A stretch of 7,832 nt of DNA from UBA1067 sp963661055 (GTDB taxonomy: Bacteria; Verrucomicrobiota; Kiritimatiellia; RFP12; UBA1067). Location of the stretch: positions 1 to 7,832 of the forward strand of contig CAVLAC010000096.1 in assembly GCA_963661055.1 (NCBI GenBank), read 5' to 3'. Both the position numbers and the translations under genes were made by a program. Below, one piece after another: positions 1 to 6,282 of this stretch. The notes beneath the pieces were generated by a model, which was not told where the DNA came from, did not search any database, and saw nothing but the letters and a program-made list of their open reading frames with translations. The stretch's first letter is position 1. Every line of letters begins with the position of its first letter.

Positions 1-23
1 CTCTACCAATCGGGGCGGAAATA

Positions 24-32
24 TGGTATAAT
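24..32 (+). promoter_or_regulatory. Probable sigma-70 type extended -10 promoter of the operon
   Basis: The sequence TGGTATAAT contains a perfect TATAAT -10 box at 27-32, preceded by the TGn extension. A -35 box at the normal 16-18 nt distance would fall near positions 3-10, where only a poor match exists, which is typical of extended -10 promoters. Transcription would start near 38-41, giving a leader of about 35 nt before the ATG at 74. It is the only convincing promoter seen in the window, so all seven genes probably depend on it. The AT-rich patch contrasts with the GC-rich coding sequence around it. Confidence 0.55.
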
Positions 33-65
33 ATATCCGTTTTGCAGGGAACTGCGGACAGAATT

Positions 66-69
66 GGAG
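66..69 (+). promoter_or_regulatory. Shine-Dalgarno site of the first gene
   Basis: GGAG lies four bases before the ATG at 74. The spacing is on the short side but supports this start, which also gives a complete lipoprotein signal peptide. Confidence 0.5.
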
Positions 70-73
70 TTCT

Positions 74-811
74 ATGAAGAAATTACTTTTGTTGGCAACT
101 GTGGCTTTGTGCATTTGTGGATGTGCAAAGAAGGACGATAATACGCTTAAGATGATTACGGAAGCGACATTTCCTCCGTATGAATTCTTACGCGGACAAG
201 AGATTGCGGGCATTGATGTTGAGATTTGCCGCGCCATTGCCGAGCGGATGGGCAAGAACTTCCAAGCCGAGACAGTGGACTTTGATTCCGTCATCCCTGC
301 CGTCATTTCTGGCAAGGCCGATCTCGCGGCGGCGGGTATCACGGTGAATGAAGACCGCAAGCGCAATGTCGACTTCTCGATTCCGTATGTGAAGACAGGC
401 ATTGTGGTTGTCTACAAGAAGGCGACGCCATTTAAGTCCGTCGACCAGCTTAAGGGCAAGAAGATTGGCGTACAGAGTGGCACAACGAGTGAGGGCTTCG
501 TCCTTGAGAAGCTCCTCCAGGAGCCTGAGCGCACGAAGTCCCCCGCCGAGGCGGTCGCGGCACTTAAGAGCGGGCGCGTTGATTTCGTGATTGCCGATAT
601 TGACCCCGCCAAGAACTGTGTGAAGGGCGAGGCAGATTTGGCGATTTCGGACTTCATTACGTCCGAGGAATATGCGATTGCGATTCGCAAGGGACAGCCC
701 GAGTTCTTGAAGGTCATCAATGAGACCATTAACGAGATTAAGGCTGACGGACGCCTCGCGAAGTGGGTTAAGGACTTCACCGAAGAGAGCAACAAGCTGA
801 AAGATAAGTAA
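74..811 (+). CDS. Polar amino acid ABC transporter substrate-binding lipoprotein
   Basis: This is a family 3 (GlnH/HisJ/LAO-type) periplasmic binding protein of 245 residues, the usual length. Residues 1-17 form a lipoprotein signal: MKK, a hydrophobic run, then a lipobox I14-C15-G16-C17, so Cys17 should be lipidated and the protein anchored in a membrane. The mature domain has the family pattern: an ATFPPYEF strand, GIDVEICRAIAERMG helix, SGKADLAAAGIT, SIPYV, a lobe crossover near KKIGVQSGTTSE, and FVIADID. R95 and D175 match the positions that in LAO/HisJ-type proteins bind the ligand carboxylate and amino groups. It aligns without gaps to the binding domain of the next gene and is about half identical by eye, so it may deliver ligand to that permease or another in the operon. 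The exact amino acid cannot be read from sequence. The start is supported by GGAG upstream and by the signal peptide. Confidence 0.9.
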   Translation: MKKLLLLATVALCICGCAKKDDNTLKMITEATFPPYEFLRGQEIAGIDVEICRAIAERMGKNFQAETVDFDSVIPAVISGKADLAAAGITVNEDRKRNVDFSIPYVKTGIVVVYKKATPFKSVDQLKGKKIGVQSGTTSEGFVLEKLLQEPERTKSPAEAVAALKSGRVDFVIADIDPAKNCVKGEADLAISDFITSEEYAIAIRKGQPEFLKVINETINEIKADGRLAKWVKDFTEESNKLKDK

Positions 812-816
812 GTCGC

Positions 817-2364
817 GTGATAGGTAGTTTACTAAAGAAGTTTGTAGGCGCGGCACTTTGTGCGGCGGGGCTCGCAAGTGCCGCGTTCGCGGCAGGTGAG
901 TTGCGCCTCGCGACGACGGCGACATTTCCTCCGTATGAATACATTCGCGGACAAGAGGTCGTCGGCATTGACATTGAACTTTGCCGCGCCATAGCCGAGA
1001 AGCTCGGACGCAACCTCAAGATTGACAATGTCGACTTTAATTCCGTCCTCTCGAGTGTAATGTCTGGCAAGGCGGATCTCGCGGCAGCGAGCATAACGAT
1101 TACTGAGGAGCGTCAGCAGAAAGTCGCCTTCTCGATTCCGTATGTTCGCACGGGGCTCGTCGTCATCTATCGCAAGACCGAGCCGTATATTGGTCTTGCC
1201 CAGCTCACGGGACGCAAAGTCGGCGTACAGGAGAGTACGACGAGCGACAGCTTCGTCCGTACCCGCCTCAAACAAGAGCCCGAGCGCTTTAAGTCTGCAC
1301 AGGATGCCTGCACGGCAATGTTGGAAGGGCGGTGCGCTTTCGTAGTGGCGGACTTAAGTCCCGCCAAAGACTGCGTTAAGAGTGATAGCCGCCTTGGGAT
1401 GTCGCGGTTTGTTTCCAAAGAAGAATATGCCATTGCCGTCGCGAAGAGCCAAACGAACCTCCTCGTCGTCGTCAATGAAGTCATTGGCGCGGCACAGGCG
1501 GATGGACGCCTTGATAAGTGGATTAGTGACTTCACGAAAGATAGCGACACCCTGCGCGGCATTACAAGTGCCGCGCCCGTAGCCGTCGCGCCCGAAGAGC
1601 CGACAATTCTCGATAAGGCAAGTGCCGCGCTCAAGCAGATGTGGCAGGTCGTTGCGGACGACTTTTATCTTTGCTTCTTGAAGCGTTCGGCGGACGGCTC
1701 CTATCGCGGCGAATATTTGCTCAAGGGACTCGGGGTCACGCTCGAAGTTGCGCTCTCGGCGATTGTGCTCGGACTCTTCATCGGTTTTCTCGTTGCCGTC
1801 ATCCGTGCCTCGCACGATAGGTATGGCTACTTTGGGTTTCTGAATGCGATTGCCAAGGTGTATCTCGCGATTATTCGCGGCACGCCTATGGTTGTGCAAC
1901 TCCTCATTACCTACTACATCATCCTAAGGAGTGTCGATTCGAAGGTCTTTATCGCCATTCTCGCCTTCGGTGTGAACTCGGGCGCGTATCAGGCGGAAAT
2001 TATCCGTGCCGGTATTGAGTCCATTGATCTTGGACAGATGGAAGCGGGGCGTGCGCTGGGGCTCTCGTATTGGCGGACGATGCTGAAGGTCGTTTTGCCG
2101 CAGGCGGTCCGCAATGTCCTGCCCGCGCTCGGCAATGAGTTTATCGTCCTTATGAAGGATACTTCCATCGTCGGCTACATCGCGCTCATTGACCTCGCTA
2201 AAGGCGGGGATATTATCCGTAGCCAGACCTACTCGGTTTACTTGCCGTATTTGACAGTCGCGGCAATTTACCTCGTCCTAGTTCTGACCTTCACTTGGTT
2301 ACTGGGACGGCTTGAACACCATTTACGCAATACGGGGGCGGACCCTGTGCATAACGATTCGTAA
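817..2364 (+). CDS. Fused amino acid binding protein-permease, ABC transporter
   Basis: This 515-residue protein joins a binding domain to a HisM/GlnP-type permease. Residues 1-25 are a Sec signal peptide (LLKKFVGAALCAAGLASAAFA), and about 26-250 form the binding domain, with likely ligand residues R99 and D179. A linker rich in Ala, Pro and Glu at about 252-270 leads to the membrane domain. Membrane segments begin near residue 307 (GVTLEVALSAIVLGLFIGFL) and continue to about 505. The EAA loop, which docks onto the ATPase, runs from E409-A410-G411 to L427-P428. Such fusions are known, as in GlnP of lactic acid bacteria, and place the binding domain outside the membrane next to the pore. The start is GTG at 817: an in-frame stop at 805-807 excludes longer forms and later starts would lose the signal peptide. 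It begins 5 nt after the previous stop without a clear Shine-Dalgarno site, so translation is probably coupled. It lacks its own ATPase domain and should use the product of the next gene. Confidence 0.92.
   Translation: MIGSLLKKFVGAALCAAGLASAAFAAGELRLATTATFPPYEYIRGQEVVGIDIELCRAIAEKLGRNLKIDNVDFNSVLSSVMSGKADLAAASITITEERQQKVAFSIPYVRTGLVVIYRKTEPYIGLAQLTGRKVGVQESTTSDSFVRTRLKQEPERFKSAQDACTAMLEGRCAFVVADLSPAKDCVKSDSRLGMSRFVSKEEYAIAVAKSQTNLLVVVNEVIGAAQADGRLDKWISDFTKDSDTLRGITSAAPVAVAPEEPTILDKASAALKQMWQVVADDFYLCFLKRSADGSYRGEYLLKGLGVTLEVALSAIVLGLFIGFLVAVIRASHDRYGYFGFLNAIAKVYLAIIRGTPMVVQLLITYYIILRSVDSKVFIAILAFGVNSGAYQAEIIRAGIESIDLGQMEAGRALGLSYWRTMLKVVLPQAVRNVLPALGNEFIVLMKDTSIVGYIALIDLAKGGDIIRSQTYSVYLPYLTVAAIYLVLVLTFTWLLGRLEHHLRNTGADPVHNDS
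879..894. repeat. Inverted CGCGGCA pair, 2-nt centre (TGCCGCG-TT-CGCGGCA)
   Basis: Two copies of the window's over-represented heptamer face each other across TT, inside the part of the gene that encodes the signal peptide end (Ala-Ala-Phe-Ala-Ala). In RNA it could form a GC-rich 6-bp stem with a 4-nt loop. It is mid-gene, has no U-tract and is not a terminator. Confidence 0.5.
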
Positions 2365-2372
2365 GCAAGAAC

Positions 2373-2376
2373 GGAG
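2373..2376 (+). promoter_or_regulatory. Shine-Dalgarno site of the ATPase gene
   Basis: GGAG lies nine bases before the ATG at 2386, within the longest gap of the operon (21 nt). The gap contains no promoter or hairpin that can be seen. Confidence 0.55.
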
Positions 2377-2385
2377 AATAGAAAC

Positions 2386-3126
2386 ATGGCAGAAACGCTA
2401 TTAAAGATAGAGAATCTTACCAAGAGCTTCGGCAAGCTGGAAGTCCTGAAGGGGCTTTCGACGGAAATTCGTGCGGGCGAAGTCGTTGTGATGATAGGTC
2501 CGTCGGGCGGCGGTAAGTCGACTTTTCTTCGTTGTATGAACCTCCTCGATGAGCCGACGGGTGGCAAGATTATCTTCAAGGGCGCGGATATCGTGGCGAC
2601 CTCTGAGAAGCAGAAGAACCTGATTCGTTCTGAGATGGGGATGGTGTTTCAGCACTTCAATCTCTTCCCGCACTTGACGATTCTTGATAACATCACCCTT
2701 GCCCCACGGCTCGTGCGCGGCATTTCGCGTGCGGAAGCCGAGAAGAAGGCACTCGAGCTTCTCTCGCGCGTCGGGCTCTCGGATAAGGCACGAAACTATC
2801 CGCAACAGCTTTCGGGCGGACAAAAGCAACGCGTCGCCATTGTGCGCGCCTTGGCGATGGAGCCACGGATGATGCTCTTTGATGAGCCGACTTCCGCGCT
2901 CGACCCCGAGATGGTCGGGGAAGTCTTGGATGTAATGAAAGACCTCGCCCACCACGGTATGACGATGGTAGTGGTCACGCACGAAATGCGCTTTGCGCGT
3001 GATGTGGCAACTCGCGTCCTCTTCTTGGAGGGCGGCAAGATTGCGGAAGAGGGCACGCCCGCCGAAATCTTCGAAGCCCCGAAGTCTGAGCGCCTAAAAC
3101 TCTTCCTTGGAAAGGTGGCAAAATAA
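2386..3126 (+). CDS. glnQ: Polar amino acid ABC transporter ATP-binding protein (GlnQ family)
   Basis: This cytoplasmic ATPase of 246 residues, normal for the family, powers amino acid uptake as a dimer beneath the permease domains. Every nucleotide-binding motif is intact: Walker A G38-PSGGGKST-46, Q-loop Q89 in MVFQHFNLFPH, signature LSGGQKQR beginning at L142, Walker B MMLFD ending at D166 with catalytic E167, D-loop S170-A-L-D173 and H-loop H199 in VVVTHEM. The FNLFPHLT segment is typical of the GlnQ/HisP/GltL group. A GGAG site precedes the ATG, and the stop overlaps the next start by one base. It is the only ATPase in the window yet lies between two permease fusions, so it probably serves both. 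The symbol glnQ denotes the family; glutamine specificity is not shown. Confidence 0.95.
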   Translation: MAETLLKIENLTKSFGKLEVLKGLSTEIRAGEVVVMIGPSGGGKSTFLRCMNLLDEPTGGKIIFKGADIVATSEKQKNLIRSEMGMVFQHFNLFPHLTILDNITLAPRLVRGISRAEAEKKALELLSRVGLSDKARNYPQQLSGGQKQRVAIVRALAMEPRMMLFDEPTSALDPEMVGEVLDVMKDLAHHGMTMVVVTHEMRFARDVATRVLFLEGGKIAEEGTPAEIFEAPKSERLKLFLGKVAK

Positions 3127-4613
3127 TGAAGCGGCTCCTAACTGCCGCGATCGCGGCACTTCTCGCCTGCACCACCTTCGGCGCGGCAAATGAGGCTCCT
3201 GCTAAGGTGGGCGCACGGACTTTTGTCGTCGGCTTTGACGCGGACTTCAAGCCTTACGGCTACAAGGAAGGCAACGAATATCGCGGCTTTGACCTCGATT
3301 TGGCGCGGGAAATCTGCAAGCGGCGTGGCTGGCAATTCGTGGCGAACCCGATTAATTGGGACTCGAAGGATGTCGAACTTAATTCGGGCTCGATTGACTG
3401 CATTTGGAATGGCTTTACGATGCAGGGACGCGAGAATGCCTACACTTGGTCGCGTCCGTATGTCGATAATTCCCAAGTCGTGATGGTCAAATTAGGGTCG
3501 TCCATCCAGAAGCTGACGGATCTCAAAGGTCACCGCGTCGGCGTGCAGACCGATACGCCCGTTTGGAAGGCTTTGAAGGCGGGCGGCGAGCAGGAAGCTC
3601 TCGGCAACACCTTCAAAGAGCTCGTCGTTATGCCCAACTACAACCAAGCCGTCCAAGAGCTGGAAATGGGCGGCGTGGACGCTGTGGCACTCGATGTGGG
3701 CGTAGCGCGTACGAAGATGGCGGATAAGCCCAACGCTTTTCGGCTTCTTGATGAAGTCGTTATGAGCGAAACTTATGGCATTGGCTTTAAGCGCGGCAAT
3801 ACGACTCTTCGCGACGAGATTGAGGCGGAACTTGCCATTCTCGCGACGGACGGCACAATGGAACGGCTCGCCGATGAATATGGGATAGAGAAGAAGTCCC
3901 TCATCTTCACGAAGAGCAGTGTAAATGACGCGGCAAATGCGGCGAAGGCTGAAGAGAATGCGCTCGCCTTTGGCGATATGATTAAGGATTTGCTGAGCGG
4001 ACTCTTCGTTTCGCTCGAAATCTTCTTCTTGACGCTCCTTATTTCGCTTCCGCTCGGCTTTGTGGTGGCGTTTGGACGGATGGCGAAGAATCCTGTGGTT
4101 TCTGCCGTGTTCCAAGCCTACATCTCGATTGTGCGCGGCACGCCGTTGATGTTGCAGATTCTCTTTGTCTACTTTGCGCCGTATATCCTCTTTGGGGCGT
4201 CCCTCGCGCGGTATCCGCGACTTCTTGCGACGGTGCTTGCGTTTTCGCTCAATTATGCCGCGTATTTTGCCGAGATTTATCGCGGCGGAATCTTGAGTAT
4301 CGACTTTGGACAGCGCGAGGCGGCGAAGGCCCTGGGGCTTGGACCTGTGCAGACATTCTTCCGTATCATTCTGCCTCAGACCATCAAGCGCGTCATTCCT
4401 GCCGTGGGCAATGAGGTGATTACCCTTGTTAAGGATACATCCCTCGCGTTCACCATCGCGGTGACGGAAATGTTTACGATTGCGCGGCAACTTTCGAGTG
4501 CCCACACGACGATGGCACCGTTGATTGCGGCGGGCGTATTCTACTATTTGTTTAACTTTGTTGTCGCGTGGACACTCTCCCGCGTTGAAAAGCACTACGA
4601 CTACTACAGGTAA
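3126..4613 (+). CDS. Second fused amino acid binding protein-permease, ABC transporter
   Basis: This 495-residue protein has the same architecture as the fusion at 817-2364 but is clearly diverged. Residues 1-21 are a signal sequence. A possible lipobox L12-L13-A14-C15 means either lipidation or ordinary cleavage after about A21. The binding domain covers about 30-265 and includes FVVGFDADFKPYGY, GFDLDLAREICKRRGW, CIWNGFTMQGRENAYTWS and VGVQTDTPVW. R102 and D190 are the probable ligand carboxylate and amino contacts. The membrane domain starts near residue 290 and carries the EAA loop from E398-A399-A400 to L416-P417, followed by GNEVITLVKDTSLAF. The ATG overlaps the preceding TAA (TAATG), and AAAGGTGG at 3111-3118 serves as ribosome site. 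The permease domain could form a homodimer, or pair with that of the first fusion; sequence alone does not say which. Its ligand is likely a different amino acid from that of the first two binding domains. Confidence 0.92.
   Translation: MKRLLTAAIAALLACTTFGAANEAPAKVGARTFVVGFDADFKPYGYKEGNEYRGFDLDLAREICKRRGWQFVANPINWDSKDVELNSGSIDCIWNGFTMQGRENAYTWSRPYVDNSQVVMVKLGSSIQKLTDLKGHRVGVQTDTPVWKALKAGGEQEALGNTFKELVVMPNYNQAVQELEMGGVDAVALDVGVARTKMADKPNAFRLLDEVVMSETYGIGFKRGNTTLRDEIEAELAILATDGTMERLADEYGIEKKSLIFTKSSVNDAANAAKAEENALAFGDMIKDLLSGLFVSLEIFFLTLLISLPLGFVVAFGRMAKNPVVSAVFQAYISIVRGTPLMLQILFVYFAPYILFGASLARYPRLLATVLAFSLNYAAYFAEIYRGGILSIDFGQREAAKALGLGPVQTFFRIILPQTIKRVIPAVGNEVITLVKDTSLAFTIAVTEMFTIARQLSSAHTTMAPLIAAGVFYYLFNFVVAWTLSRVEKHYDYYR
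3143..3158. repeat. Perfect 16-bp palindrome TGCCGCGATCGCGGCA
   Basis: Two CGCGGCA heptamers face each other around AT, making a perfect 16-bp palindrome 17 bases into the second fusion gene, within the signal-peptide codons (Thr-Ala-Ala-Ile-Ala-Ala). It is close enough to the start codon that an RNA hairpin could influence ribosome loading. The same arrangement occurs in the signal-peptide region of the other fusion gene. Confidence 0.55.
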
Positions 4614-4619
4614 AGAGCT

Positions 4620-4892
4620 ATGAAGAAAATCGTCATAACTGTTGTCGGCAAGGATACCGTGGGCATTATTGCCAAAACGACGAGCCACCTCGCCAAGAAT
4701 AAGGTCAATATTCTCGATATTTCCCAAACCGTCGTCGGCGGCTACTTCAATATGATGATGGTCGTCGATGCCTCGGGGTGCGGCAAGACCTTCGAGAAGA
4801 TCGGGCTTGAAATGACGCGGCTTGGACAGGAGATGGGGCTAACCATCCGTTGTCAGCGGGCGGAAATCTTTGAGAAAATGCACCGCATCTGA
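4620..4892 (+). CDS. ACT-domain protein, UPF0237 family
   Basis: A single ACT domain fills this 90-residue protein, the usual length for the family. The N-terminal strand and turn (KKIVITVVGKDTVGIIA, with D12 and G15 in the ligand-type loop) are followed by the helix TTSHLAKNKVN and the strand NILDISQTVVGGYFNMMMVVD. ACT domains bind small ligands, mostly amino acids, at dimer interfaces and are often allosteric sensors. This stand-alone type is found next to UPF0210 genes in other bacteria (for example the pneumococcal pair SP_0238/SP_0239, from memory), as it is here with an 8-nt gap. No DNA-binding or enzyme domain is present, so a sensor or partner subunit role is inferred. The ATG lies 6 nt after the previous stop and the ribosome site overlaps that stop. 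The biological function of the family is not established as far as I know. Confidence 0.88.
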   Translation: MKKIVITVVGKDTVGIIAKTTSHLAKNKVNILDISQTVVGGYFNMMMVVDASGCGKTFEKIGLEMTRLGQEMGLTIRCQRAEIFEKMHRI

Positions 4893-4900
4893 GGCGTGAT

Positions 4901-6265
4901 ATGATAAATATCTCCGAAGTTCTCGAAACGAACAAGATGATTCTCGAGGAGAATCTAGATGTGCGCACAATCACGATGGGCATTTCGCTTCTCGATTGTG
5001 CGACGGACGATCTTAAGACGACCTGCGACAACATCTACGCGAAGATTACGCGACTTGCCAAAGACCTCGTGAAGACGGGCGACGACATCGGGCGCGAATT
5101 CGGCGTGCCGATTGTCAATAAGCGCGTCTCCATTACCCCCGCGGCACTCGTTGGCGCGGCGTGTTGCCATAAGCCAGCGGACTTTGTGCGTATTGCCCGC
5201 ACCCTCGACCGCGCGGCAAAAACGCTCAAAATTAACTTCATCGGTGGCTTTTCGGCTATTGTCTCGAAGAGCATGACGACGGCGGACGAATTACTGATTC
5301 GTTCCATTCCTGAGGCGATGGCGGTGACGGAACGCGTCTGCTCCTCGGTGAATGTCGGCTCGACAAAGACGGGTATTGATATGGATGCCGTGCGCCTAAT
5401 GGGCGAAATCGTCAAGAAGACGGCGGAACGCACGAAGAAGCACGATTCTCTTGGGTGCGCGAAACTGGTCGTCCTTTGCAATGCGCCAGATGACAATCCG
5501 TTTATGGCGGGGGCATTCCACGGCGTGAGCGAAGGCGATGCCGTCATTAATGTGGGCGTATCGGGTCCAGGTGTCGTCAATTATGTCCTTAAGTCCATTC
5601 GCGGCGAAAGCTTCGAAGTGCTTTGCGAGACCATCAAGAAGACGGCATTTAAGATTACGCGTGTCGGACAGCTCGTCGCCCAGGAAGCCTCGCGGCGCTT
5701 GGGGATTCCGTTTGGCATTATCGACCTCTCGCTTGCCCCGACACCCGCCATTGGCGATTCGGTGGCGGATGTTCTGAAGGAGATTGGCTTGGAGCATCCG
5801 GGTGCGCCCGGCACAACTGCCGCGCTCGCCTTGCTGAATGACCAAGTCAAGAAGGGCGGCGTAATGGCGAGTTCGTATGTGGGCGGCCTCTCGGGTGCGT
5901 TTATTCCCGTGAGCGAAGACCAAGGGATGATTGACGCGGTGAACGCGGGGGCACTTAGTATTGAGAAGCTCGAGGCAATGACGTGCGTCTGCTCGGTCGG
6001 GCTCGACATGATTGCGATTCCGGGCGACACCTCCGCGAGCACCATCTCGGGAATTATCGCTGATGAAGCCGCGATCGGTATGGTGAACCAAAAGACGACT
6101 GCCGTGCGCGTCATTCCTGTATATGGTAAGAAAGTCGGCGATACGGTCGAATTTGGCGGCTTATTGGGGCACGCGCCAGTGATGAAGGTTTCTCCATTCT
6201 CCTGCGCGGCAATGATTGCGCGTAAGGGACGCATCCCCGCGCCGATTCATTCCTTTAAAAACTAA
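4901..6265 (+). CDS. UPF0210 / 'PFL family' protein of unknown function
   Basis: This 454-residue protein is full length and highly conserved with the UPF0210 (DUF711) family, sometimes labelled 'PFL family' because of a remote structural likeness to pyruvate formate-lyase. Recognisable blocks include VRTITMGISLLDC near the N-terminus, FIGGFSAIVSK, CSSVNVGSTKTGIDM, DNPFMAGAFHG (198-208), VGVSGPGVV (S221-G222-P223), SLAPTPAIGDSVAD (from S277), GTTAALALLNDQVKKGGVMAS (from G304), GGLSGAFIPVSED, IADEAAIGMVNQKTTAVRVIP and the terminal IPAPIHSFKN. No signal peptide or membrane segment is seen, so it should be cytoplasmic. I see no clear C-terminal glycyl-radical motif, so PFL-like chemistry should not be assumed. 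The start has GAGG at 4891-4894 and gives the family's usual N-terminus. Its pairing with the ACT protein suggests a complex or ligand-controlled activity; the substrate is unknown. Confidence 0.9.
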   Translation: MINISEVLETNKMILEENLDVRTITMGISLLDCATDDLKTTCDNIYAKITRLAKDLVKTGDDIGREFGVPIVNKRVSITPAALVGAACCHKPADFVRIARTLDRAAKTLKINFIGGFSAIVSKSMTTADELLIRSIPEAMAVTERVCSSVNVGSTKTGIDMDAVRLMGEIVKKTAERTKKHDSLGCAKLVVLCNAPDDNPFMAGAFHGVSEGDAVINVGVSGPGVVNYVLKSIRGESFEVLCETIKKTAFKITRVGQLVAQEASRRLGIPFGIIDLSLAPTPAIGDSVADVLKEIGLEHPGAPGTTAALALLNDQVKKGGVMASSYVGGLSGAFIPVSEDQGMIDAVNAGALSIEKLEAMTCVCSVGLDMIAIPGDTSASTISGIIADEAAIGMVNQKTTAVRVIPVYGKKVGDTVEFGGLLGHAPVMKVSPFSCAAMIARKGRIPAPIHSFKN

Positions 6266-6282
6266 GAAGGGCTTGCGCGGCA
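6266..6282 (+). promoter_or_regulatory. Leader between UPF0210 and deacylase genes, with ribosome site and CGCGGCA
   Basis: AAGGG at 6267-6271 is a plausible Shine-Dalgarno site, 11 nt before the ATG at 6283. CGCGGCA at 6276-6282 fills the remaining spacer and abuts the start codon. It is the only copy of the heptamer outside a coding region in this window, so it cannot be explained by codon choice. Confidence 0.45.

Noticed and set aside
1..73. Riboswitch or T-box in the leader
   Set aside because: The predicted leader of about 35 nt is too short for such an element and no conserved core was recognised.
879..894. Inverted repeat as an intrinsic terminator or attenuator
   Set aside because: There is no U-tract after it and it lies inside codons of an intact gene, so termination there is not supported.
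188..925. A 245-codon minus-strand open frame opposite the lipoprotein gene
   Set aside because: No ribosome site, no family motif, and it crosses the boundary between two well-supported genes. Other minus-strand frames opposite genes 2, 3, 6 and 7 were dropped for the same reason.
2365..2385. Internal promoter or processing site in the 21-nt gap before the ATPase gene
   Set aside because: The gap contains only a GGAG ribosome site; no -10-like sequence or hairpin is visible.
3492..4727. A 411-codon open frame on the minus strand
   Set aside because: It is antisense to the second fusion gene and the ACT gene, both strongly supported by family motifs. Its translation is rich in Arg, His and Lys with no recognisable domain, as expected for a shadow of GC-rich codon use.
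5162..5167. Adjacent cysteines C88-C89 in the UPF0210 protein, resembling the catalytic Cys pair of pyruvate formate-lyase
   Set aside because: As I recall the pneumococcal homologue, it lacks these cysteines, and I see no glycyl-radical motif at the C-terminus. The pair is probably coincidental.
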